Shown here piece by piece: positions 7,375 to 16,243 of a stretch of DNA of 64,000 bases. Position 1 is the stretch's first letter; the number at the start of each line of letters is the position of its first letter. Both the position numbers and the translations under genes were made by a program. A model generated the notes under the pieces. That model saw nothing but the letters and a program-made list of their open reading frames with translations, was not told the origin of the DNA and made no database searches. Source of the stretch: Porphyrobacter sp. AAP60 (GTDB lineage: Bacteria > Pseudomonadota > Alphaproteobacteria > Sphingomonadales > Sphingomonadaceae); the NCBI RefSeq assembly GCF_001296025.1, contig NZ_LJHV01000002.1, forward strand, positions 496,001 to 560,000, in the 5' to 3' direction.

Positions 7375-10047
7375 ATGACATTGAAGACGGTCTATGTTTT
7401 CGGAGGCAATGCCGACCACTCCGATCCGCGCCAGAAGGACAAGACCGTGTCTGGCGGCAAGGGCGCGAACCTTGCCGAGATGGCGAGCATCGGCCTGCCA
7501 GTGCCGCCAGGCTTCACAATCACCACTGAAGAATGCGTTCGTTATCTGACAGATGGGGCTGACTTTTCGGACGATTTGCGATCCGCAGTCGCCGCCGCGC
7601 TGACCCATGTGGAATCCACTGTCGGCAAGAATTTCGGCAATGCCGCTGATCCGCTACTGGTGTCGGTCCGTTCTGGCGCGCGGGTTTCGATGCCCGGCAT
7701 GATGGACACCGTGCTCAATCTCGGGCTCAACGATGCAACGGTCGAGGGGCTCGCGCAATCATCTGGCGATGCGCGCTTTGCGTGGGATTCCTATCGCCGC
7801 TTCATTCAGATGTATTCCGACGTGGTGCTCGGGATCGATCACGGCCTGTTTGAAGAAGCGCTCGAAATCGTTAAGGAAGACAAGGGCTTCTATAACGATA
7901 CCGAGATGACAGCTGAAGACTGGCGGGCGCTGGTCAGCGAATACAAAGGTATCGTTGAAGAGGAACTGAGCCGTCCGTTTCCTCAGGATGTCCATGAGCA
8001 GCTGTGGGGTGCGATACGCGCCGTCTTCGACAGTTGGGATTCCGATCGCGCCAAGGTTTACCGGCGGCTCAACAGCATTCCGGCTGACTGGGGCACTGCG
8101 GTCAACGTGCAGGCCATGGTGTTTGGCAACATGGGCGAAACCAGCGCGACCGGCGTCGCTTTCACCCGCGATCCGGCAACGGGCGAGCGGGCTTATTATG
8201 GCGAATACCTGATCAACGCACAGGGCGAGGATGTGGTGGCAGGTATCCGCACACCGCAATACCTCACCAAAGCTGCACGCGAGACCGCGGGGGCCAAGCC
8301 GCTGAGCATGGAAGAAGCGTTGCCCGATGCCTATGGCGAGCTGGCCCGCGTCTTCGATCTGCTCGAGTTGCATTACAAGGATATGCAGGACATCGAATTC
8401 ACGGTGGAACGGGGCAAGCTGTGGATGCTTCAAACCCGTTCGGGCAAGCGCACGGCCAAAGCCGCGCTGAAAATGGCCGTGGACATGGTCGAAGAAGGCC
8501 TGATCGATACGCGCGAGGCTGTGCGGCGGGTTGATCCGATGGCGCTCGATCAGTTGCTTCACCCGACACTTGATCCCAAGGCCGAGCGCAACGTGCTGAC
8601 CACCGGCTTGCCTGCTTCGCCGGGTGCGGCAGCAGGCAAGATTGTGCTTGATGCCGATACGGCCGAACAGTGGGCAGGACGCGGCGAAAAGGTCATTCTG
8701 GTACGGGTCGAAACATCGCCGGAAGATATTCACGGCATGCACGCGGCGCAGGGCATCCTGACAGCGCGCGGCGGCATGACGTCACATGCGGCAGTCGTGG
8801 CCCGCGGCATGGGCCGTCCTTGCGTATCGGGCGCCGGGGCAGTTTCGATCGACCGTGCCACCCGTACCCTTCGGATCGGCACAACCGAACTGAAGGAAGG
8901 CGACGCGATTACGCTGGATGGCGCAACCGGACAGGTGATGCTTGGCACCGTGCCCACGGTCGAACCGGAGTTGGCGGGCGATTTCGGCACGTTGATGGTT
9001 TGGGCTGACGAGCTTCGGCGCATGGGCGTGCGTACCAATGCCGAAACGCCCGAGGATTGCCGCATGGCGCGGCAGTTCGGCGCGGAAGGCATCGGGCTGT
9101 GTCGCACCGAACACATGTTCTTTGAAGCAAGCCGGATAAGTCTGGTGCGCCAGATGATCCTTGCCGATGACGAGACCGGCCGCCGCCGTGCCTTGGAGAA
9201 GCTCCTGCCCGAACAGCGTGCGGATTTCACTGCGATCTTCGAGGTGATGGCGGGTCTGCCTTGCACAATCCGCCTGCTTGATCCGCCGTTGCACGAATTC
9301 CTGCCCCACGCGGACGAGGACTTTGCGGAATTGGCCGATGCGACCGGCCTTGGGGTGGATCACCTCAAGCGGCGTGCAGCCGAATTGCATGAGTTCAATC
9401 CGATGCTGGGCCATCGGGGCTGCAGATTGGGGATCACCTATCCCGAAATCTACGAGATGCAGGCGCGCGCGATCTTCGAAGCCGTGTGCGCGGTCAAGGC
9501 ATCGTCCGGAGAGGCGCCACTCCCCGAAATCATGATCCCGCTGGTCGCGACCAAGCGTGAACTGGCAATTTTGCGCACGCTGGTCGACAGGGTGGCGGAA
9601 GCAGTGTTTGCCGAGGCGGGCACGCGTGTCGAATACCTCGTCGGCACAATGATCGAACTGCCGCGTGCGGCACTGATGGCGGGTGAAATTGCCGAGGAGG
9701 GTGCGTTCTTCAGCTTCGGCACCAATGACCTTACGCAGACCACACTGGGCGTGTCACGAGACGACGCAGCACGGTTTCTTAGCGTGTATGTCGACAAGGG
9801 CATCTTCCCGCGCGATCCGTTTGTCAGCCTCGATATCGAAGGGGTTGGCCAACTGGTTGAAATCGCGGCGGAGCGGGGCAGGGCGATCCGGCCTGATATC
9901 AAGCTCGGCATTTGCGGTGAGCATGGCGGCGATCCGGCCAGCATCGCCTTCTGCGAGAAAGTCGGTCTCGATTACGTCAGCGCTTCGCCTTACCGCGTGC
10001 CGATAGCGCGGTTGGCTGCGGCTCAGGCCGCGTTGGCTAAGGCCTAG
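7375..10047 (+). CDS. ppdK: Pyruvate, phosphate dikinase
   Basis: An 890-residue enzyme that interconverts pyruvate + ATP + Pi and PEP + AMP + PPi in the cytoplasm, at the PEP-pyruvate node. Visible parts are the N-terminal nucleotide-binding domain (SGGKGANLAEMASIGLPVPP, residues ~24-43), the swivelling phosphohistidine domain with GGMTSHAAVVARGMG and catalytic His471, and a C-terminal TIM barrel with GTNDLTQTTLG and the catalytic Cys847 in GICGEHGG. Length and motifs are standard. It lies 37 bp after glyS on the same strand. Its stop codon shares a CTAG with the stop of the convergent methyltransferase gene. Confidence 0.97.
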   Translation: MTLKTVYVFGGNADHSDPRQKDKTVSGGKGANLAEMASIGLPVPPGFTITTEECVRYLTDGADFSDDLRSAVAAALTHVESTVGKNFGNAADPLLVSVRSGARVSMPGMMDTVLNLGLNDATVEGLAQSSGDARFAWDSYRRFIQMYSDVVLGIDHGLFEEALEIVKEDKGFYNDTEMTAEDWRALVSEYKGIVEEELSRPFPQDVHEQLWGAIRAVFDSWDSDRAKVYRRLNSIPADWGTAVNVQAMVFGNMGETSATGVAFTRDPATGERAYYGEYLINAQGEDVVAGIRTPQYLTKAARETAGAKPLSMEEALPDAYGELARVFDLLELHYKDMQDIEFTVERGKLWMLQTRSGKRTAKAALKMAVDMVEEGLIDTREAVRRVDPMALDQLLHPTLDPKAERNVLTTGLPASPGAAAGKIVLDADTAEQWAGRGEKVILVRVETSPEDIHGMHAAQGILTARGGMTSHAAVVARGMGRPCVSGAGAVSIDRATRTLRIGTTELKEGDAITLDGATGQVMLGTVPTVEPELAGDFGTLMVWADELRRMGVRTNAETPEDCRMARQFGAEGIGLCRTEHMFFEASRISLVRQMILADDETGRRRALEKLLPEQRADFTAIFEVMAGLPCTIRLLDPPLHEFLPHADEDFAELADATGLGVDHLKRRAAELHEFNPMLGHRGCRLGITYPEIYEMQARAIFEAVCAVKASSGEAPLPEIMIPLVATKRELAILRTLVDRVAEAVFAEAGTRVEYLVGTMIELPRAALMAGEIAEEGAFFSFGTNDLTQTTLGVSRDDAARFLSVYVDKGIFPRDPFVSLDIEGVGQLVEIAAERGRAIRPDIKLGICGEHGGDPASIAFCEKVGLDYVSASPYRVPIARLAAAQAALAKA

Positions 10048-10811
10048 GTTCCGGAAAGGGATCGCCTCCCGGTTAGGGTGATGATCTCGAATGTCTCAGA
10101 CACTTTCCCGTCGGCATCCGCGCGGGCGATGAATGCGGCCCGGGCGCGCGCCAAAGCGGCCTTTCCAAGCGGCGGTGCGGGCCGGGCAAGTGCATTGCCG
10201 AGCCCGGAGTCTCGCAAATCCTGGACCAGGCGGTCCAGTGCAGAATAGCGGACGGTAAGCGCGTAGGAATCCACGACAGGATCTTTCCAGCCGGCACGCT
10301 GGAGCAATTGCGGTGCCGCTCGCGGATCAACCATCGGATGAAACCGCGCCGCCGGACGATCAGGTTCGGCAGCCATTATTGCTCCACGCAGCGCCGACAG
10401 GCTTTGCCCCCCAAAGAAGCTGGCGATCACCAAACCGTTCGGCGTCAACGCCTTACGCAGCTGGATCAACGCTCCGGGCAGATCGTTGATCGCATCAAGC
10501 TGGCCGAGTACACCGATAAAATCATATGGGCCATCGCAAAGCGGCTCTGACGGATCAACTGTCGCGCTAATTGAAAGGCGGGCGTCACCGCACTCCAGCT
10601 GGTGTGCAAGCGGGGCAGGGCATGTACCGATCACTAGCGATGCCTTGGGGGAATGCCGCACAAAGCCCAACCGCTCGATCATATCATCTGCGATTGTATC
10701 AAGCAGAAATGTCGCCGCATCATGATGCGCCAACCTGCGCTGGCGGGAACGCAAGGCGCGCGCCACACGGCGTCGTTCGGAAAAAATCGTGGGAACCTGG
10801 GTGCTCGGCAT
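10044..10811 (-). CDS. SAM-dependent methyltransferase (BioC/NDUFAF5-like)
   Basis: A 255-residue protein starting MPSTQVPTIFSERRRVARAL. It has the features of the BioC/NDUFAF5-like class: a basic N-terminus, DFIGVLGQLDAINDLPGALI as the acidic strand after the SAM site, and LTPNGLVIASFFGGQSLSAL. The glycine-rich SAM motif I is poorly conserved (ASLVIGTCPAP). Family members methylate small acids or hydroxylate a complex I subunit; substrate not deducible here. It is divergent from comF with 39 bp between starts, an order common in sphingomonads. The longer ORF back to 11177 is antisense to comF and is not used. Its stop overlaps the ppdK stop tail to tail. Confidence 0.8.
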   Translation of the reverse strand: MPSTQVPTIFSERRRVARALRSRQRRLAHHDAATFLLDTIADDMIERLGFVRHSPKASLVIGTCPAPLAHQLECGDARLSISATVDPSEPLCDGPYDFIGVLGQLDAINDLPGALIQLRKALTPNGLVIASFFGGQSLSALRGAIMAAEPDRPAARFHPMVDPRAAPQLLQRAGWKDPVVDSYALTVRYSALDRLVQDLRDSGLGNALARPAPPLGKAALARARAAFIARADADGKVSETFEIITLTGRRSLSGT

Positions 10812-10850
10812 GGCCAATGCCCTGCCGCGCTTGCCAGCGTAGCGCAAGCC

Positions 10851-11570
10851 ATGCGAAACAAGGCCATGGCCGTGGTCGCACAATTTGCCAGAAGCATGAG
10901 ACCAATCGTCGATCTGGTATATCCACCGCGATGCCCGGCATGCGGTGCCGGCATAGCGTCGCAAGATGGATTGTGCCTCGAATGCTGGAGCAACCTGGCG
11001 GTGCTTTCCGAGCCTTTGGCCGAAAATTCTGCAATGCCGGTCTATGCGGCCACGCTTTACAACGAAACCTCTCGCAGCTTGGTCCTCGCCTACAAGCATG
11101 GCGGCCGAATTGCGTTGTCGCGGCTGCTTGCACGGCTGATAGCAGCACGGATGCCTGAAGTGCCTGTGGGGGCGCAAATGCCCCTGCTCGTGCCTGTCCC
11201 GCTACACCGATGGCGCTTGTGGCAGCGCGGTTTCAATCAGGCGGGGCTGTTGGCGCGCGAACTGGGAAAGCTGGGGATGGGTGAAGTACTGATCGATGGT
11301 CTGGTGCGTCACCGCCGAACGCCCAATCTTGGCGGACTGGGACGTGACCGGCGTGAGCGGGCCTTGATGGGTGCCATCGCGATCAATCCCGCACGAATGA
11401 CAACGATGTCCGGTCGCGACATTATCCTTGTTGATGATGTGCTGACCAGTGGAGCGACGAGCCGTGCCTGCTTCACCGCGATTCGTCGCGCACAGCCAAC
11501 GAGTGTGGCGGTGGCGTGTTTTGCGCGTGTCGAGGACGAGAGGCTTGGCACGAAGACCCGGAAAACATAA
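10851..11570 (+). CDS. comF: ComF family phosphoribosyltransferase-like protein
   Basis: A 239-residue ComF protein. Two CxxC pairs form a zinc ribbon (C28/C31 and C42/C45, in RCPACG and LCLECW), followed by the PRTase-fold core with LVPVPLHRWRLWQRGFNQA and the PRPP loop DIILVDDVLTSGATS near residues 190-204. ComF proteins take part in handling of imported single-stranded DNA during natural transformation and perhaps in recombination-linked replication restart. The start at 10851 (MRNKAMAVVAQFARSMRP) is favoured because the longer reading to 10653 is antisense to the methyltransferase and unlike the family. Confidence 0.9.
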   Translation: MRNKAMAVVAQFARSMRPIVDLVYPPRCPACGAGIASQDGLCLECWSNLAVLSEPLAENSAMPVYAATLYNETSRSLVLAYKHGGRIALSRLLARLIAARMPEVPVGAQMPLLVPVPLHRWRLWQRGFNQAGLLARELGKLGMGEVLIDGLVRHRRTPNLGGLGRDRRERALMGAIAINPARMTTMSGRDIILVDDVLTSGATSRACFTAIRRAQPTSVAVACFARVEDERLGTKTRKT

Positions 11571-11597
11571 CGCCCAGGGCTTTTTGAGCCCTGGGCG
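11571..11597 (-). terminator. Perfect 11-bp hairpin after comF
   Basis: CGCCCAGGGCT and AGCCCTGGGCG (11571-11581 and 11587-11597) pair perfectly around a TTTTG loop, one base after the comF stop. Read on the plus strand it has no T tail; on the minus strand it is followed by TTATGTTTT. It could terminate comF, and it is a better intrinsic terminator for a transcript entering from the hairpin-rich gap on the minus strand. Confidence 0.6.
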
Positions 11598-11616
11598 CCA
11601 CGTGACGAAACGGTGT

Positions 11617-11852
11617 GGATCCACCCTTACGGGCGAAGGCAGCCACCCCCTAACTTGGCTGCCGGGATCCTATCCCTTATCGTTCAATCGGTCGCGCTGG
11701 CACCCCGCTGCCAGCCTGCGGCCCGATCACCCCCTGAACTGGCACCAGGCGGTGCCGTTGTCCGGTGGAGAACCTCTTGCGAGGCCCCGCAACAGCTTCT
11801 TTCATGGTGAAGCCAAGGTCGGAAGACCGAACCTGTAGAATCAACATTTTTT
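11617..11852. ncRNA. Candidate structured RNA region between comF and hisI
   Basis: This is the only gap above 300 bp in the window (11571-11960). It holds no plausible protein gene but contains six consecutive inverted repeats: 11617-11670 (GGATCC outer arms, GGCAGCCA/TGGCTGCC inner), 11687-11727 (ATCGG/CCGAT enclosing GCTGGCA/TGCCAGC), 11728-11767 (CACC/GGTG enclosing GGCACC/GGTGCC), 11773-11784, 11795-11813 and 11817-11828 (GGTC-GGAA-GACC). A run of six T follows at 11847. It could be a leader for hisI on the plus strand or a separate small RNA on the minus strand ending at the hairpin 11571-11597. It does not match tmRNA, RNase P RNA or SRP RNA motifs I know. Confidence 0.35.
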
Positions 11853-11960
11853 GGTTGGGGCTGTTGTGATCATGCAACATCCATCGCATGGCTGCAGCAT
11901 TTCTGGCATGATCAATGGCAATCATTCCAGTGCCCGCAATATCCTTCCACGGAGTACTTT

Positions 11961-12356
11961 GTGACCAATCAGCCCCTTTCGGTCGAGGACCGCGAGAAAG
12001 GCGCAATATTTGCGCCCAAGTTTGATCGTGACGGTTTGATCACCGCCGTAGTTGTCGATCAAACCAATGGTGAAGTGCTGGTGGTCGCCCACATGAACGG
12101 TGACGCGATCAATCGCACGCTAGAAAGTGGGAATGTCACCTTCTGGTCGCGTTCGCGGCAGTGCCTCTGGATGAAGGGTGAAACTTCAGGAAACGTTCTG
12201 AGGGTCGTTGAATTGCTGGTGGACTGTGACCAGGATGCCTTGGTGATACGCGCGCGACCTGCTGGCCCGATTTGCCACACGGGGGAGAGAAGCTGCTTTT
12301 ACCGGAGGCTTGAATATGGCGGGGGCGGGATCTCTCTCGTTAAGGTCAAGACTTGA
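11961..12356 (+). CDS. hisI: Phosphoribosyl-AMP cyclohydrolase
   Basis: A 131-residue single-domain HisI that hydrolyses phosphoribosyl-AMP to ProFAR, the third step of histidine biosynthesis. Typical motifs are VLVVAHMNGDAINRTLESG, the SRSRQCLWMKGETSGN signature (residues ~54-69), the metal-binding VDCDQDALVIRARPAGP and the Cys ligands in CHTGERSC. It starts with GTG at 11961, with GGAG seven bases upstream. There is no HisE (pyrophosphohydrolase) fusion and no other his gene nearby, so it is detached from the his operon. The preceding 390 bp is highly structured and may hold its control region. Confidence 0.93.
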   Translation: MTNQPLSVEDREKGAIFAPKFDRDGLITAVVVDQTNGEVLVVAHMNGDAINRTLESGNVTFWSRSRQCLWMKGETSGNVLRVVELLVDCDQDALVIRARPAGPICHTGERSCFYRRLEYGGGGISLVKVKT

Positions 12357-12388
12357 CGCTCACGTAAAGGGAAGGTATTTGATGGGGC

Positions 12389-12862
12389 ATGGCTACCGCA
12401 TCAGCAAACTCGCCCGTCGCACCAGTGGCGACCGATGTACCCCACGAGCACCGCAGAAATGGCGCGCACCTCGACCGGCCAGACAAGCACGCGCGCGAAC
12501 AGTTTACTATTTCCGATCTCACCTCGGAGTTTGGCTGCACTGCTCGCGCTCTCCGGTTCTATGAAGATGAAGGGCTGATCAACCCGGCGCGTGTTGGCCT
12601 GACCCGTGTCTATTCCAAGCGCGATCGTGCTCGCCTTGCCTGGATCATGCGCGCCAAAAACGTTGGCTTCAGCCTTACCGAAATTCGTGAAATGATCGAT
12701 CTCTACGATCTTGATGACGGCCGTGTCGAACAGCGGCGGGTCACAATCGAAAAGTGCCGCGCTCATATTGCGAAGCTGCAGGAACAGCGTGCTGACATTG
12801 ATTCCTCGATCAACGAGCTCACCGATTTTGTCGCCGAAATCGAGAAGCTCGATTTGCGCTGA
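12389..12862 (+). CDS. MerR family transcriptional regulator
   Basis: A 157-residue regulator. After a variable 38-residue N-terminal extension comes the MerR winged HTH: FTISDLTSEFGCTARALRFY EDEG, then TRVYSKRDRARLAWIMRAKN (residues ~39-92), followed by a coiled-coil dimerisation helix (VEQRRVTIEKCRAHIAKLQE). No metal-binding Cys cluster is seen at the C-terminus. Members of this subgroup often stand next to acyl-CoA dehydrogenase genes and control fatty-acid or branched-chain degradation; the next gene, 39 bp downstream, is one. Regulation of that neighbour is inference from position. Confidence 0.88.
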   Translation: MATASANSPVAPVATDVPHEHRRNGAHLDRPDKHAREQFTISDLTSEFGCTARALRFYEDEGLINPARVGLTRVYSKRDRARLAWIMRAKNVGFSLTEIREMIDLYDLDDGRVEQRRVTIEKCRAHIAKLQEQRADIDSSINELTDFVAEIEKLDLR

Positions 12863-12901
12863 CGCGCTGAGACAAACCAATTTCATCAAAGGGATAAAGT
12901 G

Positions 12902-14707
12902 ATGCCGACCTATACCGCGCCCACCCGCGATACGCGCTTCATCGTCAACGAACTTCTCGATCTTGCCAGCTATGGCAACCTGCCGGGGTTTGAAAACGCT
13001 ACGCCCGATATGATCGACACCGTCATCAACGAAGCCGGCAAGTTTTGCGCCGAGGTGTTGGCGCCGGTTAACCAGGCAGGCGACGAACATGGCTGCACGC
13101 GCCACGAAGATGGCAGCGTAACCACACCTCCGGGCTTCAAGGAGGCATATCAGGCCTATGTCGAAAGCGGATGGGGCACGCTGGCCCAGCCCGAAGAGTT
13201 TGGCGGACAAGGCCTGCCGCACGTGCTCGGCTTTGTGCTGGAAGAATACAGCGGCACCGCCAATCAGGCTTTCGCGATGTACCCCGGCCTTACTGCCGGC
13301 GCGATTTCGGCGATTATTGCCAAGGGTTCTGACGAGCAGAAGGCCGCATTTCTACCAAAAATGATCTCGGGTGAATGGTCGGGTACCATGAACCTGACCG
13401 AACCGCATTGCGGCACCGATCTTGGCATGATCCGGACAAAAGCCGTGCCGAACGGCGATGGTTCCTATGCGATCACCGGCACCAAGATATTCATTTCGGC
13501 CGGAGAGCACGATCTCACCAGTAACATCATCCATCTGGTCCTCGCAAAGACCCCGGGTGCGCCTGACAGTACCAAGGGCATTTCTTTGTTCATCGTGCCC
13601 AAGTTCGTCCTCGACGAGAATGGCGAGCCTGCACAGCGCAATGGCGTTACCTGCGGTTCCATCGAAAAGAAGATGGGCATTCACGGCAACGCCACCTGCC
13701 TGCTTAACTATGACGGTGCGACCGGCTATATGGTCGGCGAGGAAAACAAGGGCCTTGCCGCGATGTTCATCATGATGAACGCAGCGCGTCTAGGTGTTGG
13801 CATCCAGGGCTATGCCCAGGCCGAAGTCGCTTATCAGAATGCGGTCACCTATGCGCTAGATCGTCGTCAGGGCCGCGCGCTGACCGGCCCGGCGGAGCCT
13901 GAGGCCAAAGCCGATCCGATCTTCGTGCACCCCGATGTCCGTCGGATGTTGATGGATGCCAAGGTTTTCACTGAAAGTATGCGGGCACTTTGCCTTTGGG
14001 GCGCGCTGCAGGTCGATCTCACTCATAAGGCCCAGACCGCAGAAGAGCGGGAGCAGGCCGATTTGCTGATCGGTCTCATGACCCCCGTGATCAAAGGCTA
14101 TGGCACCGACAAAGGCTACGACATCGCCAACAATATGCAGCAGGTCTATGGCGGCCACGGTTATGTTCGTGAGTGGGGCATGGAGCAGTTTGTGCGCGAT
14201 AGCCGCATTGCCATGATCTACGAAGGCGCCAATGGCGTGCAAGCGATGGACCTGTGCGGGCGCAAGCTTGCTGCCAATGGCGGCAAGGCGATTCAGGCGT
14301 TCTTCGCGATGATCGACGAGGAAATCGCCGCAGCCAAGCAGGTTGCCGAGTTGAAGCCCGTCGCCGAACGGTTGGAAAAGGCGCTCGGCGAACAGAAGGC
14401 GGCTACCATGTGGTTCATGCAGAACGCGATGGCTAACCCCAACCACCTCGGTGCAGGCGCGCATCACTATATGCACATCATGGGCGTGGTAACGCTCGGC
14501 TTTTTCTGGCTCAGGATGGCCAAGGTTGCGCTGACCAAGCTGGCGGACGAGCCCGAGGATAAGGCGTTTTACGAGGCCAAGCTGGTATCGGCCAACTATT
14601 ACGCCGAACGTTTCCTGCCCGATGCCGGGGCACTGCGCCGCAAGCTTGAGGCGGGCAGCGAATATATGATGAAACTGCCGGCTGAAGCCTTCGCCACGGC
14701 GGCTTGA
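12902..14707 (+). CDS. Acyl-CoA dehydrogenase, DmdC-like
   Basis: A 601-residue flavoenzyme longer than classical ~380-residue acyl-CoA dehydrogenases. The N-terminal helix (DTRFIVNELLDLASYGNLPG) and the C-terminal ~100-residue extension are those of the DmdC/3-methylmercaptopropionyl-CoA dehydrogenase and AidB-like group. FAD-contact motifs include MNLTEPHCGTDLGMIRTKA and ITGTKIFISAGEHDL; the catalytic Glu lies in IYEGANGVQAMDL. It oxidises the alpha-beta bond of an acyl-CoA; the exact substrate cannot be read. The start is ATG 12902, directly after an in-frame GTG. The neighbouring MerR gene is its likely regulator. Confidence 0.92.
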   Translation: MPTYTAPTRDTRFIVNELLDLASYGNLPGFENATPDMIDTVINEAGKFCAEVLAPVNQAGDEHGCTRHEDGSVTTPPGFKEAYQAYVESGWGTLAQPEEFGGQGLPHVLGFVLEEYSGTANQAFAMYPGLTAGAISAIIAKGSDEQKAAFLPKMISGEWSGTMNLTEPHCGTDLGMIRTKAVPNGDGSYAITGTKIFISAGEHDLTSNIIHLVLAKTPGAPDSTKGISLFIVPKFVLDENGEPAQRNGVTCGSIEKKMGIHGNATCLLNYDGATGYMVGEENKGLAAMFIMMNAARLGVGIQGYAQAEVAYQNAVTYALDRRQGRALTGPAEPEAKADPIFVHPDVRRMLMDAKVFTESMRALCLWGALQVDLTHKAQTAEEREQADLLIGLMTPVIKGYGTDKGYDIANNMQQVYGGHGYVREWGMEQFVRDSRIAMIYEGANGVQAMDLCGRKLAANGGKAIQAFFAMIDEEIAAAKQVAELKPVAERLEKALGEQKAATMWFMQNAMANPNHLGAGAHHYMHIMGVVTLGFFWLRMAKVALTKLADEPEDKAFYEAKLVSANYYAERFLPDAGALRRKLEAGSEYMMKLPAEAFATAA

Positions 14708-14734
14708 TATCATAGGCGTTCACACGGAATCTTA

Positions 14735-14764
14735 GGGCGCCGGATCGTTATCCGGCGCCCTTGA
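14735..14764 (+). terminator. Rho-independent terminator after acyl-CoA dehydrogenase
   Basis: A perfect 11-bp GC-rich stem (GGGCGCCGGAT at 14735-14745 with 14750-14760) and CGTT loop, followed by TTGATTG and, a few bases later, TTTTT. It sits 27 bp after the stop codon and separates the gene from the convergent gene at 14789. Confidence 0.75.
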
Positions 14765-14788
14765 TTGCCTGCTTTTTGGCAGGCCCTG

Positions 14789-15244
14789 CTATTCCGACAT
14801 TCCCATGAATCGCTGGGTTCCTGCCTTCACCTTTGGCGCAGCGGCCATGGCGAGGCGATCCGACAGGCTCATGGGTTGCGCCCTGGCCGGGCGCGGGCGT
14901 TCCGATGCTTCTCTCTTCGGTGCAATTACGGCAGGCGGTTCCATGGTTGCTGGCTCTGGGGCTGGCGCTGGCGGCGGAGATATGGGTTCAGGCTCAGGTC
15001 GGGGCGCGGGCTGTGCAGTCACAAGTCCTTCCGTTGTCACTGGCTGAGCGACAGGCGCTTCTTCTTGCGCGGAGGCCCCAAGGATCTTCGCTGCCACTTC
15101 GTCAACCGAACCAACTACCAGCAGCGGCTGTCCACCGACAATACCGACGGTGGTCTGCCCATTCTCTGCGGTGCGCAGCCATGCCACGTTTTCGGCCACC
15201 ACAAGGTAATTGCCGCCGCGTGATTCGAGCAGGATGAACTTCAT
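14789..15244 (-). CDS. Hypothetical protein with Pro/Glu-rich linker
   Basis: A 151-residue protein I cannot name. Residues 1-55 look folded (MKFILLESRGGNYLVVAENV ending in GGQPLLVVGSVDEVAAKIL), with alternating beta-type hydrophobics. The middle (~60-115) is a low-complexity Pro/Glu/Ala stretch typical of a flexible linker. The C-terminal ~30 residues are basic (SLSDRLAMAAAPKVKAGTQR). No signal peptide or membrane segment is seen, so it is probably cytoplasmic. The ATG at 15244 is preferred to an in-frame TTG at 15250. It is convergent with the acyl-CoA dehydrogenase and stands upstream of nothing obvious. Confidence 0.72.
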   Translation of the reverse strand: MKFILLESRGGNYLVVAENVAWLRTAENGQTTVGIVGGQPLLVVGSVDEVAAKILGASAQEEAPVAQPVTTEGLVTAQPAPRPEPEPISPPPAPAPEPATMEPPAVIAPKREASERPRPARAQPMSLSDRLAMAAAPKVKAGTQRFMGMSE

Positions 15245-15322
15245 GGGCAACGCTTCCCGAGCAACTTTGCGATAATTTCGCAGATTTGCTCAGGCAATAG
15301 CGCGCCCGGGTTAAAGAACAGC

Positions 15323-16243
15323 CTACTCTACCGGCAAGAAATCGGGGACCGACAAATATCGCTCACCTGTGTCGTAGTTGAACCCCATCACGCGCGCGCC
15401 TTCGGGAAGCTCGGGCAGCTTTTTGGCAATCGCGGCGAGCGTTGCGCCTGACGAGATACCGATCAACATCCCTTCTTCGCGCGCAGCGCGGCGAGCCATA
15501 TCCTTGGCGGTTTCAGCATCAACCGTTATCGCACCGTCAATTGCTGCGGTGTGCAGATTGCCGGGAATGAAGCCTGCGCCAATGCCCTGTATCGGGTGCG
15601 GGCCGGGCTGGCCGCCATTGATAACGGGTGAAGCTTCTGGTTCGACGCCGTAAGCTTTGAAGGCGGGCCAGTGCTTCTTCAATTCTTCTGCGCAGCCGGT
15701 CAGGTGTCCGCCTGTGCCGACCCCGGTGATCATCACGTCGATGGGCTTGTCGGCGAAATCGGCGAGGATCTCTTGCGCAGTTGTGCGCGCGTGAATGGCA
15801 GGGTTGGCGGCATTGTCGAACTGGCTCGGCATCCATGCGCCCGGGGTCATCGTAACCAGTTCCTGTGCGCGTTCGATCGCACCTTTCATACCGCGTTCGC
15901 GCGGGGTCAGATCGAAGCTCGCACCATAGGCGAGCATCAGCCGGCGCCGTTCGATCGACATCGACTCCGGCATGACCAGCACCAGCTTGTAACCCTTGAC
16001 CGCGGCCACCATCGCAAGGCCGATACCGGTATTGCCACTGGTCGGTTCAACGATCGTGCCGCCGGGCTTGAGCAATCCACGCTCCTCGGCGTCCTCCACC
16101 ATAGCAAGGGCGATCCGGTCCTTGATCGAGCCGCCGGGATTGGAGCGTTCCGACTTCACCCATACTTCGTGATCGGGGAACATCCGCGACAGGCGGATAT
16201 GCGGGGTCGCACCGATGGTGGCGAGGATGTTGTCAGCCTTCAT
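15323..16243 (-). CDS. cysK: Cysteine synthase A (O-acetylserine sulfhydrylase)
   Basis: A 306-residue PLP enzyme that makes L-cysteine from O-acetylserine and sulfide. The PLP lysine is K41 in [11 protein letters not shown], the substrate loop is [12 protein letters not shown] (residues ~68-79), and the phosphate-binding GTGGHLTGC and C-terminal SSGATLAA are standard. The start at 16243 ([15 protein letters not shown]) has AGAGG upstream and overlaps the MFS gene stop by 4 bp (ATGA); the longer ORF to 16312 lies inside that gene. Co-translation with a transporter is unusual for cysK and could indicate linked export or a simple shared transcript. Confidence 0.95.
   Translation of the reverse strand: MKADNILATIGATPHIRLSRMFPDHEVWVKSERSNPGGSIKDRIALAMVEDAEERGLLKPGGTIVEPTSGNTGIGLAMVAAVKGYKLVLVMPESMSIERRRLMLAYGASFDLTPRERGMKGAIERAQELVTMTPGAWMPSQFDNAANPAIHARTTAQEILADFADKPIDVMITGVGTGGHLTGCAEELKKHWPAFKAYGVEPEASPVINGGQPGPHPIQGIGAGFIPGNLHTAAIDGAITVDAETAKDMARRAAREEGMLIGISSGATLAAIAKKLPELPEGARVMGFNYDTGERYLSVPDFLPVE

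Noticed and set aside
7759..8742. 327-codon ORF opposite ppdK
   Set aside because: Antisense shadow of a long GC-rich gene; translation has no family features.
11677..11805. Short minus-strand ORF (MKEAVAGPRKRF...) in the same gap
   Set aside because: No ribosome-binding site, and the sequence is better explained by paired hairpins.
11617..11852. Cobalamin riboswitch in the comF-hisI gap
   Set aside because: Only short pieces match (CCGGTG, CCCCGCAAC, GGAAGACC); the conserved middle with GCCACTG is missing and no B12 gene lies downstream.
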